Shown: positions 1-7,981, counted from the first letter of the stretch. The stretch: 21,194 nt of DNA from an uncultured Asticcacaulis sp. (GCA_946480125.1 CAMLIY010000023.1:1-21194); one strand, 5' to 3'. A program made the numbers and translations. Notes: generated by a model from the letters alone, not told the origin.

Positions 1-340
1 TTTCCGGCGGGAAATCCTCGATCGGCGAAACGAACTGGATGCCGGCATTGTTGACCAGGATATCGACCCCGCCGAGTGTATCATCGATCTCCTTGATCAG
101 GGCTTCAATCTGGTCGGGCTTGGTCAGATCGGCGCCATTGAACCCGACATCGACGCCATGTTCGGCCGCCAGATCGGCGCGCACCTTCTCGATCTCGGCG
201 GCGTCACCGAAACCATTCAACATGATCTTGGCCCCCTGCGCCGCCAGTCCTTTGGCGATGGCCAGGCCGATACCGCTCGTGGAACCGGTGATGAGCGCGG
301 TCTTGCCAGAGAGGGAGCCAGAGAGTGGGGCTTTAGACAT
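1..340 (-). CDS. bdhA: 3-hydroxybutyrate dehydrogenase (SDR family), 3' part beyond window
   Basis: This is the N-terminal 113 residues of a short-chain dehydrogenase; the rest lies before base 1. The Rossmann cofactor motif TGSTSGIG is at residues 19-26 and the structural NNAG motif is near residue 98. The stretch NNAGIQFVSPIEDFP is characteristic of D-3-hydroxybutyrate dehydrogenases, which use NAD to interconvert 3-hydroxybutyrate and acetoacetate in the cytoplasm during polyhydroxybutyrate turnover. The catalytic Tyr-x-x-x-Lys is outside the window. The ATG lies 4 bases after the stop of a phasin-like gene, so the two are very probably one transcript, and the phasin supports the polyhydroxybutyrate role. 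Other SDR reductases are possible but fit the NNAGIQ signature less well. Confidence 0.85.
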   Translation of the reverse strand, partial: MSKAPLSGSLSGKTALITGSTSGIGLAIAKGLAAQGAKIMLNGFGDAAEIEKVRADLAAEHGVDVGFNGADLTKPDQIEALIKEIDDTLGGVDILVNNAGIQFVSPIEDFPPE

Positions 341-344
341 GGGC

Positions 345-707
345 TTATTCCTTGGATGCGTTTTGGGTTTTTTCGGGGGCGGCGTCCTGAGCATGTGAGG
401 CGACATTTAGCGCCTGCTTGCCGCATTGTTCGACAAAGCTCATAGTCGCCTTGGTTTGGTCCTGGCCATATTTCAGGCAGGTGGCGGCCCATTTTCTTTG
501 CAGGTCGGCGACAGATGCCGGATCGCGTTTGGCAGAGGCTTCATTCATCAGGGTGATGGCTTCCTGAGTGAAGGCGGCAGTGTCTTCGGCATAGCGGTGC
601 GAAGTGGTACTGATCATCTCTATCAGGTTGATCAGGCTGCGCGCGGCGCGCTGCTGCTGGTCGGCCATCAGGCGCAGGCCGTTTTCGAAGGGTGAGGGGG
701 TGCTCAT
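345..707 (-). CDS. phasin-family protein (polyhydroxybutyrate granule-associated)
   Basis: This encodes a 120-residue, mostly helical cytoplasmic protein with no membrane segment or signal peptide. I chose the ATG at 707 (MSTPSPFENG) because GAGGAG sits 7 bases upstream; a longer reading starting at 791 adds an unlikely basic leader with no ribosome site. The composition (Ala, Gln and Ser-rich amphipathic helices, repeated AxxF-type heptads, a C-terminal Ala/Lys/Glu tail) matches phasins, which coat polyhydroxybutyrate granules. It lies directly upstream of the 3-hydroxybutyrate dehydrogenase gene with a 4-base gap, which supports the assignment. Phasins diverge strongly, so the family call rests on composition and context more than on a signature motif. 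Confidence 0.65.
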   Translation of the reverse strand: MSTPSPFENGLRLMADQQQRAARSLINLIEMISTTSHRYAEDTAAFTQEAITLMNEASAKRDPASVADLQRKWAATCLKYGQDQTKATMSFVEQCGKQALNVASHAQDAAPEKTQNASKE

Positions 708-879
708 GTCCGGTCTCCTCGGCACATTCGGTATATTCTCAGGCGAATACCGCAAAACTATGGCCGGTTTCTTACCGTTGCGCAAACGCAAAACAACCGA
801 AACAGGTCTGATTCCAAGGCCATCGGCTTGGCAAGGGCGCCCGCCCGAGCCGATGCGAGGAGGCCGCGCCGCTTGAGCG

Positions 880-1275
880 CTAATTCAAAAGAATGGTTCC
901 CAGCAAAACCTTGGCGCCCTTGCGACCAAGAATGCTGTCAGTGGCCGATTGCAGCTGCATGGCGATGAAATCGGTATTGACCATGGCGCTGGAATTCAGT
1001 GTGCCGGCATAGGCCTGCAATTTGGCGACATAGGCATCTTGCAGGCGTGGCTGATACAGTTTGATCTGCTCGACCAGTTTCGTGTCTTCGCTATACAGGC
1101 CCATGTCAATGCTGAGGGTGCCGTGCCGGCGCCGCCCGGCTTCAGTAAATACATTGATGGTCTTGAACTGTGTATAGCCGTCGCCGCCCCCTTTTTTCTT
1201 GGGTTCGGAAGCCAGCGCAACTGCGGGCATAAGGCCGGCCAGGCTAAGGGAGGTCAGGAACTGTCTGCGGATCAT
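880..1275 (-). CDS. Tat-signal exported small protein, FliL-like
   Basis: This 131-residue protein begins MIRRQFLTSLSLAG and continues to an Ala-rich cleavage region (AVALAS). That is a twin-arginine-type leader, so it is probably exported to the periplasm. The mature part runs from a Lys/Gly-rich linker into a segment (about residues 35-100) with the pattern of FliL-like periplasmic domains: a beta segment, then a helix with charged residues and 'QPRLQDAYVAKLQAYA'. Small exported proteins of this type occur in Caulobacter relatives with no assigned role. No flagellar genes are near, so a flagellar function should not be assumed. The gene stands alone, divergent from the receiver gene at 1427. 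I see no strong ribosome site before the ATG. Confidence 0.55.
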   Translation of the reverse strand: MIRRQFLTSLSLAGLMPAVALASEPKKKGGGDGYTQFKTINVFTEAGRRRHGTLSIDMGLYSEDTKLVEQIKLYQPRLQDAYVAKLQAYAGTLNSSAMVNTDFIAMQLQSATDSILGRKGAKVLLGTILLN

Positions 1276-1426
1276 AACGGCAGTATAGTACGCCGCCCTT
1301 AAGAGCGCGTTTATACGGAGTAAATAAATAATTTACCATAAATTCAATGATCTAAGTCAACGCAGAATTAAGGGGTTTGCGGTATTGTTTTAAAACGGTG
1401 ACCAGGTAACGGGCGATTTCAACCTT

Positions 1427-2332
1427 ATGAACATGCAGCATTCATCGACCCAGCGCCTGTTGCGCAAGGTTAATTGCGCGGCGGTCAGCCTTCTGATTGT
1501 TGAGGACAATGACGCCTCGCGCCGCCTGGTGATAGAATTGCTCCGCGCCGCAGGCTTCACCAATCTGAGCTTCGCCCGTGATGCCGAGGAAGCCATCGAG
1601 CACCTGCGCAGTCAGGCGCCGGACATCCTGCTGCTTGACTGGGGCTTGCCAGGCATGTCCGGGCTCGAACTCGTCACCCTGATCCGGCAGTCCGCACTGA
1701 CGCCTGATCCACGTTTTCCAAACCCGGCTCTGCCGGTTGTCATGCTCACGGCGCGTCAGCGCGAACTTGATGTCAAACAGGCCCGTAGCGCTGGTGTGAA
1801 TGAATTTATCGTCAAGCCGTTTTCCACAGCGTCCCTGTTGCGAGCGATCTCTTCAGCCTTGACTAAAAAACGCCGCTTCGTGACGAACCAAGCTTTTGTG
1901 GGCCCGGATCGCCGCCGGCGCAAAGCGCAACTGTTCCCAGGCCTTTTACGCCGGGCTGATGACGGCGAAGCGCAATCGCCGGTAGCTGCCGGACTGGGCG
2001 CCTTGCGCGCCTTCATGCGTGATGGCGGTGTGTATATGGATGTGGCGGAGGTCAACGAAGTGGTGGCGCGCCTGGTCCAGAGCCAGACCGACGCGCATGA
2101 TTTTCGGTTAAGCCTTGTCGAGCAGGTGACGCAATCACTCAACGACTATATGCGTCTGTTCGGCAGCCGCGCAGAGGCCGAGGTGCTCAGTGTGCATCTC
2201 GATGCCCTGATCCGCCTAAATGAGACCCCCTTTACCGATCCGGACGACGCGCTTGATATCGTTCGGCATCTGAACATTCTCGTCACCAAACGCAAACTCA
2301 ACCGCAAGGTTGTCTCGAAGGTCGCCCAATGA
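1427..2332 (+). CDS. response regulator: receiver domain plus unassigned C-terminal half
   Basis: This 301-residue protein has an N-terminal CheY-type receiver at about residues 20-140. The acidic pair is Glu26-Asp27, the phospho-acceptor is Asp71 (ILLLDW), the switch Thr is Thr108 and the conserved Lys is Lys130 (VKPF), so it should be phosphorylatable. A basic linker follows, containing FVGPDRRRR at about residues 152-160. The last 115 or so residues are helical, with no DNA-binding, GGDEF, EAL or kinase motif that I recognise. Its stop overlaps the next start by ATGA, so it heads a translationally coupled three-gene unit with two paralogous unknown proteins. The output is probably protein-protein contact. 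A second in-frame ATG lies at 1433; neither start has a clear ribosome site. Confidence 0.85.
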   Translation: MNMQHSSTQRLLRKVNCAAVSLLIVEDNDASRRLVIELLRAAGFTNLSFARDAEEAIEHLRSQAPDILLLDWGLPGMSGLELVTLIRQSALTPDPRFPNPALPVVMLTARQRELDVKQARSAGVNEFIVKPFSTASLLRAISSALTKKRRFVTNQAFVGPDRRRRKAQLFPGLLRRADDGEAQSPVAAGLGALRAFMRDGGVYMDVAEVNEVVARLVQSQTDAHDFRLSLVEQVTQSLNDYMRLFGSRAEAEVLSVHLDALIRLNETPFTDPDDALDIVRHLNILVTKRKLNRKVVSKVAQ

Positions 2333-3498
2333 ACGCTTTCGCTCCTGTAGACAGCCGTACGCCTGCCAATAACGGTTTATCGAACCGTGATGTGCGCAGT
2401 CTCGCCAATCTGGGTGAAACGGCTTCGACCAGCCGTGTGCTCAACCTGTCGGCTGTCCATATGAATTCGGCGCGCGAGAAGGATTACCAGCTGAAGCCGT
2501 TTTTCCGCGATTCGCAGATGAATAAGGCTATTCTGGTCAAGCATACCCTGCGCAGCAATGAACGCGAACTGTTCAGTCGTCCACGCCGCACGGCTACCAA
2601 GATCATCCTGCCGTTTGACGCCATGGACCTGAAGCTGGGCGGTCGTTCGATCCTGATCAACCAAATAGGGTTTGACGCCTTTTGCCGTGCCTATTTTGGT
2701 GATGACGTCAACGCGAATACGGATGTGCAAACCCTGCGTCTGCTGGATCAGTTGCCGTCGCTTGACCCCTTTCTGGTGCGTGAACATCTGTCGCGCCATG
2801 GTTATCGGCCGGGAGCCTGTTACCTCAAAATTTCACCGCACGACATTCAGCGCATGATCGGTTTCGCCAATGAAGAGATCGAGCGGCTCGTGCGTACGGC
2901 TTTTTCCGGTTCGATCGGCGGTGGCTCGGCCATCAAACTGGCCGGCAAGATCCTGGCCAACGAACTTGATACCGAACTTTGGCCCCTGAAGGCCACCTTG
3001 CGCATGTCTGATGATGAATTTTCCGACGGTATTTTTTCCTGGCGCGGCTTCCTCTACTTCAAATGGCGCCATATCGAGTTGCAGGATGAGATGCGCAAGG
3101 TGCTGGATGGCCTGTCGACCTACCAGCCGCTCGGCGCCTGCGATGATGGCACGCGGGAATATCTGAAAGAGGTCCGCCCCCGTCTGGCGCGCCGGATTGT
3201 CAATGCCGTTAGTCAGGTGGGGCGCACGCTCAATGTTTACGACCAGGCTTACCATGCGCTGGTGCATGGCGAAAATCCCGGTCCGTTTCGCCGTTTTCTC
3301 CTTGATGGCCCCAGTCTGTTTTTTGAGCTGGGTGAAAGCATCGGTATTTTAAGTCATATCGCTTCATTCTGGGCGTACCGTATGGGCCAGTCGATGGCAA
3401 CCCAACGTCTGACGCCATTTGAATACGGAGATATTCTTATGGATTTCGAAGACTCGCTGTCAGTTGTCAGCCTGGATGAAGATGAGAAGCGTGAATGA
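2329..3498 (+). CDS. conserved protein of unknown function, paralogue A of a tandem pair
   Basis: I do not recognise this 389-residue family. It has no signal peptide and no clear membrane span, so it is probably cytoplasmic. It aligns end to end with the next gene product. Shared blocks include RVLNL (36-40), KHTLR with a following ER-LF (71-82), ILP-D--DL-LGGRS (93-107), LPSLDPFL then REHL (142-154), MSD-EF then WRGFLY-KW-H-ELQ (226-252), YDQ-YHAL (304-311) and IGIL-HI-SFW-YRM (338-352). Many conserved Trp, Arg and His residues suggest a compact fold, possibly enzymatic, but no known active-site signature is visible. The ATG overlaps the stop of the receiver gene, and an AAGG element sits about 9 bases upstream. 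It is probably regulated or used together with that receiver. Confidence 0.85.
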   Translation: MNAFAPVDSRTPANNGLSNRDVRSLANLGETASTSRVLNLSAVHMNSAREKDYQLKPFFRDSQMNKAILVKHTLRSNERELFSRPRRTATKIILPFDAMDLKLGGRSILINQIGFDAFCRAYFGDDVNANTDVQTLRLLDQLPSLDPFLVREHLSRHGYRPGACYLKISPHDIQRMIGFANEEIERLVRTAFSGSIGGGSAIKLAGKILANELDTELWPLKATLRMSDDEFSDGIFSWRGFLYFKWRHIELQDEMRKVLDGLSTYQPLGACDDGTREYLKEVRPRLARRIVNAVSQVGRTLNVYDQAYHALVHGENPGPFRRFLLDGPSLFFELGESIGILSHIASFWAYRMGQSMATQRLTPFEYGDILMDFEDSLSVVSLDEDEKRE

Positions 3499-4691
3499 TC
3501 GGTACAAGCCTCGCCTTTACAGACGGCCTGAACCGTGCCGCCACAGACAGCGAGTTCACCTCGACGCGTGAGGTGCGTAATCTCGCCAATCTGAACCGCA
3601 CCTGGTCAACCTGCCGGGTGCTGAACCTGGCTAAAATCTACACGACCTATAAGGACAACGCCGATTACATCGCCAAGCCGATGTTCGAGCATTCCGCCCT
3701 CAATCGCGCCCTGATACTCAAACATACCCTGCGGCTTGACGAACGTGATCTGTTTCCAAATGGCCGCCGCACGGTGACGAAAGTTATCCTGCCCTATGAT
3801 CCTTACGACCTGCGCCTGGGCGGGCGGTCCTTCTTTGTGCGCCAGACCCAGTATGAACCCCTTATGCGCAACTATCTCGGCATCGAGGATATGGGTAAGA
3901 ATCGCGACGCCCAATTGTTGCGAACCATTGACGACCTGCCGTCGCTCGATCCGTTTTTGCTACGCGAGCATCTTGATAAAGCCGGTTGCAATCCCTCAGG
4001 TGTCTATTTCCAGATATCGGCACATGACCTCAAGGCCATGACGGCCTTCACGGCGCGGGAGATAGAAAACCTGGTCAATGTCGCCTTGGGGCAGGGCAAG
4101 AACAGCCGCGGCGCCACCCGGCTGGGCGCCAAGATCCTGTCGGATAACCTTAGCCAGACACTGGCACCGCTTCAGATGACATTGCAAATGAGCGACGAGG
4201 AGTTCCAGGAGGGCATCATGTGCTGGCGGGGTTTCCTGTATTACAAATGGTGTCATTTTGAGCTGCAAAACGGTCTGCGCGATGTGCTGGGCGGATTGGG
4301 CGGTTACCGCACATCCGGCAGTCATGATGATTCTCTGCGAAGCTATTTGAAAAAGGCGCGACCGCGCATCGCCAAGGCCGTGGTTGAAACCATCAAAGAT
4401 GCCCGTGATACGCTCGATCACTATGATCAGGTCTATCACGCGCTGGCGGTGCGTCGTGATCCGGAACCCTTCCGGCAGTTCCTGCTGTTCGGCTCTGAAC
4501 TGTTTGTTGAACTGGGCAACAAGATCGGCATTCTCAACCACATCTCGTCATTCTGGAAATACCGCATGGCACGGCTGAACCGCAAGGGCGCCAAACCCTT
4601 GCAGGATATCGAGTTCGCCGACATGCTGGTTGATTTCGAAGCCAGCCTGTTCAATAGCATGAAGAAAGACCCGATGCGCCAGAGAGCGTAA
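3495..4691 (+). CDS. conserved protein of unknown function, paralogue B of a tandem pair
   Basis: This 398-residue protein is a full-length paralogue of the preceding gene product, with the same block order and nearly constant spacing: RVLNL (41-45), KHTLR (76-80), LGGRS (108-112), LPSLDPFLLREHL (148-160), WRGFLYYKW (244-252), YDQVYHAL (310-317) and SFWKYRM (352-358). The N-terminal 20 residues and the C-terminal 25 differ most. The start overlaps the previous stop as ATGA, so production of the two proteins is probably coupled and close to equimolar, as expected for a heteromeric complex. No signal peptide or membrane segment is visible. I cannot name a function. The two copies are too diverged to be a recent duplication, so both are presumably maintained by selection. 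Confidence 0.85.
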   Translation: MIGTSLAFTDGLNRAATDSEFTSTREVRNLANLNRTWSTCRVLNLAKIYTTYKDNADYIAKPMFEHSALNRALILKHTLRLDERDLFPNGRRTVTKVILPYDPYDLRLGGRSFFVRQTQYEPLMRNYLGIEDMGKNRDAQLLRTIDDLPSLDPFLLREHLDKAGCNPSGVYFQISAHDLKAMTAFTAREIENLVNVALGQGKNSRGATRLGAKILSDNLSQTLAPLQMTLQMSDEEFQEGIMCWRGFLYYKWCHFELQNGLRDVLGGLGGYRTSGSHDDSLRSYLKKARPRIAKAVVETIKDARDTLDHYDQVYHALAVRRDPEPFRQFLLFGSELFVELGNKIGILNHISSFWKYRMARLNRKGAKPLQDIEFADMLVDFEASLFNSMKKDPMRQRA

Positions 4692-4695
4692 TACG

Positions 4696-4725
4696 TCTCC
4701 TCCCCCGATAAATCAGGGGAGGAGA
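4696..4725. terminator. hairpin between convergent genes, possible terminator
   Basis: A 10-base-pair perfect stem (TCTCCTCCCC / GGGGAGGAGA) encloses a 10-base loop, 4 bases after the stop of paralogue B and just before the end of the convergent peptidase gene. There is no T-tract on the plus side (GAAAAG follows), so it is a weak intrinsic terminator at best. Its CCTCCCC...GGGGAGG core resembles the hairpins of the repeat at 9861-9981, so it may be a single-unit relative of that element. Confidence 0.5.
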
Positions 4726-4733
4726 GAAAAGTC

Positions 4734-6908
4734 TTACTTATCCATCAGCTTTTGCATGAAGTAGGTATAGTCGATGGCGTAACGGCGGGCACGTTCCGGC
4801 AGGTTTGATGCCGCTGCATGGCCGCCTTCGGTGTTTTCATAATAATAGAACGGCAGGCCCATTTCCTCGAACAGGGCCGCCATCTTGCGGGCGTGGACGG
4901 GTCCGACGCGATCGTCCTTGGTCGAGGTCTCGAACAGCGGTTCCGGGTAGGCGACGCCGGCCTTCACATTATGATAGGGTGAGATGCCGCGCAGGAAGGC
5001 GCCTTCGACCGGATCGTTCGGGTCGCCATATTCGCCCTGCCACGAGGCGCCGGCTGACATTTTCGTATAGTTGACCATGTCGAGCAGCGGCACCTGCACA
5101 TCGACGGCGTTCCACAGGTCCGGCCGCTGGGTGAGCTGGACGCCCATCAGCAGCCCGCCATTGGAGCCACCCATAATGCCGAGGTGACGCGGCGTGGTGA
5201 TCTTGCGCGCAATCAGGTCCTCGGCCACCGCCTGGAAATCGTTATAGATATTCTGGCGCTTGGTCTTGAGGCCGGCCTCGTGCCAGGCCGGGCCAAATTC
5301 GCCGCCGCCGCGGATATTGGCCAGCACGAAGGCGCCGCCCTTTTCCAGCCACAGCTTGCCCACCGTGCCCGAATAGTAGGGCGTTGAGGAGACCTCGAAG
5401 CCGCCATAGGCGTTCAGGATGGTCGGAGTCGTGCCGTCGAGCGCGATGCCCTTCTTGGCGATGAAGAAATAGGGCACTTTGGTGCCGTCCTTGGAGGTGG
5501 CCCAATATTGCTGCACCTGCAAGCCCTCGGCATTAAAGCGCGCCGGCGAGGATTTGAGCGTTTCGACGGTGCCGGATGCGGCATCGACATTGACCAGGGT
5601 GCCCGGGATCAGGAAAGACGAAACCGTCAGCAGGACACGATCGCTTTCATCATCAGTCGAAGCGATATCGAGCGCCGAATTGGCCGGCAGGTCGAGCTTT
5701 TTCGCCGACCATTTGCCGCCGGTATAGTCATAGCTCCACACCTCGCCCGTGACGTTCGACAGCAGCGACAGGATCAGGCGGTTCTTCGTCTGGCTGATGC
5801 CTTCGACCGATTGATGGGCATCGGGCTGGAACAGAAGCGTCGGTTCAAGTTTTGCCGGATCGGCCAGCGCCTTCGCCAGATCAAACACCAGCACGGCGCC
5901 GGTTTTGAAAGGGGTGCCCTTCGCCGAGGTCCAGTCCTCTTTCAGGCTATAGATCGCCTGACCGTCCATGTAGCCATTGAAGTTCGATGACTGCGGCAGG
6001 GGCAGTTCGACGCCCTTGTCGCCGACATAGAACAGCTGTTGGGTGTGGAAGAAGTCGAGGCCGCGATAGGCGTAGTCCATCACATATGTACCGTCGACAT
6101 CGCGCAACACGGTGCGGCCGGCGCTGACATCGCTCTTGGCGCCGCGATAGATTTCGACCGCCTGATCGAGCGTCTGGCCGCGTTTCAGCACCTTGGTGAT
6201 GTAGGCGTAGCTCGACTCGGTGACATCGCCCGGCGTCCATTCGCGGGTGATATAGACGGTATCGGCGTCGCGCCAGGTGACGCTCTGCTTGCCCTCAGGC
6301 AGTTCAAAACCGCCGGTAATGAAGCTCTTGGTGGTGATATCAAATTCTCGAATGATGGTGGCGTCCTTGCCGCCATCGGACAGTTCGATCAGACAGCGGG
6401 TATAGTCCGGCGCCAGGCAGTTGGCACCTTCCCATACCCAGTTCTTGCCCTCGGCCTTTGAGAGCGCGTCGATATCGAGAATGGTATCCCAGGCGGGGGT
6501 AGCGGTCTTGTAACTGTCCCAGGTCGTCTGGCGCCAGACGCCGTGGGTATGTTGGGCATCCTGCCAGAAATTCTGTACCATGCCCTTGTGGGCGAAGCTG
6601 GGTACGGCGATACGGTCGGTCGCCTGCAATATGGTCAGGGCCTCGGCCTGGTTCTGGGCGAAACGCGGGTCTTTCGACAGCTTGTCGATGGTGCTCTGGT
6701 TATGCGCCAAAACCCATTTCATCGCTTCCGTTCCGTCGATTTCATCAAGGTAAGCGCGCGGATCGGGCGCCTCTTTTGCGGCGGTATTGGGATTATCGGC
6801 GACAGCTTTAGCAACAGTGGTCATTTGTGCCCAGGATATGAAGGGGTAACTCAGGGCGACAGTAACGAGCGCCGTTGTCATACATAAGGATTTCAGGGAA
6901 ATACGCAT
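4734..6908 (-). CDS. prolyl oligopeptidase family serine peptidase (S9A), exported
   Basis: This 724-residue protein has the length and architecture of the S9A family: an N-terminal beta-propeller gating domain and a C-terminal alpha/beta hydrolase. The nucleophile is Ser582 in GGSNGG, the acid is Asp665/666 in STKDDRV, and the base is His697 in EGGHAAAS. AYGGFEVS and NIRGGGEFG supply the usual oxyanion and active-site loops. Residues 1-28 form a signal peptide (basic MRISLKS, hydrophobic core, cleavage near SWAQ), so it acts in the periplasm or outside, cleaving short peptides after proline. Bacterial homologues are commonly exported like this. It is a single-gene unit, divergent from the membrane protein at 7071. 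The exact substrate cannot be read from sequence. Confidence 0.93.
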   Translation of the reverse strand: MRISLKSLCMTTALVTVALSYPFISWAQMTTVAKAVADNPNTAAKEAPDPRAYLDEIDGTEAMKWVLAHNQSTIDKLSKDPRFAQNQAEALTILQATDRIAVPSFAHKGMVQNFWQDAQHTHGVWRQTTWDSYKTATPAWDTILDIDALSKAEGKNWVWEGANCLAPDYTRCLIELSDGGKDATIIREFDITTKSFITGGFELPEGKQSVTWRDADTVYITREWTPGDVTESSYAYITKVLKRGQTLDQAVEIYRGAKSDVSAGRTVLRDVDGTYVMDYAYRGLDFFHTQQLFYVGDKGVELPLPQSSNFNGYMDGQAIYSLKEDWTSAKGTPFKTGAVLVFDLAKALADPAKLEPTLLFQPDAHQSVEGISQTKNRLILSLLSNVTGEVWSYDYTGGKWSAKKLDLPANSALDIASTDDESDRVLLTVSSFLIPGTLVNVDAASGTVETLKSSPARFNAEGLQVQQYWATSKDGTKVPYFFIAKKGIALDGTTPTILNAYGGFEVSSTPYYSGTVGKLWLEKGGAFVLANIRGGGEFGPAWHEAGLKTKRQNIYNDFQAVAEDLIARKITTPRHLGIMGGSNGGLLMGVQLTQRPDLWNAVDVQVPLLDMVNYTKMSAGASWQGEYGDPNDPVEGAFLRGISPYHNVKAGVAYPEPLFETSTKDDRVGPVHARKMAALFEEMGLPFYYYENTEGGHAAASNLPERARRYAIDYTYFMQKLMDK

Positions 6909-7009
6909 CGGAGAGCCCCACTTTTTGTTTTAATAGATTTCGAATGAAACTAGCCGCTTTCGGTCACTTGGCAAGATTACAAAAGAGTCATGATTTAAAT
7001 TGAAAAAGA

Positions 7010-7026
7010 ACTTTACAAAATAAAGT
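7010..7026. promoter_or_regulatory. inverted repeat, candidate operator
   Basis: ACTTTA and TAAAGT form a perfect 6-base inverted repeat around the 5-base spacer CAAAA, partly overlapping the palindrome AAGTACTT (7023-7030). It lies in the AT-rich divergent gap between the peptidase (start 6908) and the membrane-protein gene (start 7071), 45 bases before the latter. The symmetry and the winged-helix gene two cistrons downstream make an autoregulatory operator plausible. AT-rich DNA produces such repeats by chance, so this is tentative. Confidence 0.3.
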
Positions 7027-7070
7027 ACTTCAAATAAACAAGAGTGAAGACATTTAACAAGGAGCCACCC

Positions 7071-7667
7071 ATGTCGAGTTTGCAGTCTGATATCGATTAT
7101 ATGAAATCGCTGGCCGAAGACGGAACGCGCGGGCCAATGAGGAATGGCGCTATTCTGTTCTGGGCGGGCATATTATATGCCGGCGCTTCAGTGGCGGAAT
7201 ATGGCGTGGCTATTAATATTCTCCCGCAAAACACCTTATTTCAAATGGCGATCTGGTTCGGTGCCAGCCTGCTTTTTGCGATCCTGGCGGCTGTATTTTC
7301 TTGTCGGGGCTGTGGTGTACGCAGTACGAGCGCCAAGGCTTACGATTCTGCCTGGACGGCGGTCGGTATGGGCATCGGTTTTCTAATCCTCAGCGTTTTT
7401 CTGGTGGCGCGCCAGGTGCAGGATGTGCAGCCAATCACCTTCCTCATCGCCCCGGTTGTTCTTGTCCTTTACGGCATGGGCTGGTGGGTCAGCGCTATGA
7501 TGTCGGGGCAAGGCTGGCTGAAGGCGATCAGCTTTGGATGCTTTATCGGTGCGCCCGTCATGGCGCTTCTGGCGGGCCGGCCGGAGCAATTGCTGGCCTA
7601 TGCCGTGGCTCTGATCCTGTTCGCCACCATCCCCGGCTTTATCCTGATGCGTGCGGCGAGGGCGTAA
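7071..7667 (+). CDS. six-helix membrane protein of unknown function
   Basis: This 198-residue protein has a short polar N-terminus (MSSLQSDIDYMKSLAEDG) followed by about six hydrophobic segments near residues 25-45, 58-78, 93-113, 118-140, 150-165 and 170-193. It is therefore an inner-membrane protein. I chose the ATG at 7071 because AAGGAG lies 6 bases upstream; an in-frame GTG at 7044 has no such site. I do not recognise a family. Its TAA overlaps the next ATG by one base, tying it to the small winged-helix regulator. Pairs of a small integral membrane protein and a regulator of this kind are widespread in proteobacteria, often without known function. The loop CRGCG (about 79-83) could be a redox or metal site, but this is a guess. 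Confidence 0.85.
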   Translation: MSSLQSDIDYMKSLAEDGTRGPMRNGAILFWAGILYAGASVAEYGVAINILPQNTLFQMAIWFGASLLFAILAAVFSCRGCGVRSTSAKAYDSAWTAVGMGIGFLILSVFLVARQVQDVQPITFLIAPVVLVLYGMGWWVSAMMSGQGWLKAISFGCFIGAPVMALLAGRPEQLLAYAVALILFATIPGFILMRAARA

Positions 7668-7981
7668 TGGCCGACGACTTCAACATAGAGGCCATTGACG
7701 ATGTGATCCACGGCCGTTTGCGATTAGGGATCATGGCCTATCTGTCGACGGCCGGATCGGCGGATTTTACCCTTCTGAGAACCAAGCTCCAGGCGACGGA
7801 CGGCAACCTGTCTGTGCAGTTACGCAAGCTGGAAGAAGCGGGTTATATCGTTATTGAAAAGGCCTTTGTCGGCAAGAAACCACTGACCACCGTGACCCTC
7901 AGCAATGCCGGCCGCACCGCTTGGATCGGTTACCTGGAGTCCATGCGGAAACTGATTTCGGGCCATGAAAATATCGTGTAG
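7667..7981 (+). CDS. small winged-helix transcriptional regulator (HTH_27/MarR-PadR-like)
   Basis: This 104-residue protein is essentially one winged-helix domain. 'DDVIHGRLRLGIMAYL' forms the first helix, 'FTLLRTKLQATDGNLSVQL' covers the helix-turn-helix with the recognition helix at about residues 45-60, and 'EEAGYIVIEKAFVGKKP' followed by TTVTLS forms the wing. This order matches the small transcriptional regulators with a PF13601-type winged helix. The ATG shares a base with the stop of the membrane-protein gene, so the two are co-translated and the regulator probably controls this unit. There is no effector domain. A strong terminator follows 31 bases after the stop. Confidence 0.85.
   Translation: MADDFNIEAIDDVIHGRLRLGIMAYLSTAGSADFTLLRTKLQATDGNLSVQLRKLEEAGYIVIEKAFVGKKPLTTVTLSNAGRTAWIGYLESMRKLISGHENIV

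Noticed and set aside
880..1275. Flagellar FliL gene
   Set aside because: Only the periplasmic domain pattern is similar; it has a Tat-type leader instead of a membrane anchor, and no flagellar genes are near.
1300..1426. CtrA-type site (TTAA-N7-TTAA) before the receiver gene
   Set aside because: TTTACCAT and several TTAA words occur in the AT-rich gap, but spacing does not fit; GTTTTAAAAC at 1387 is a palindrome without known meaning.
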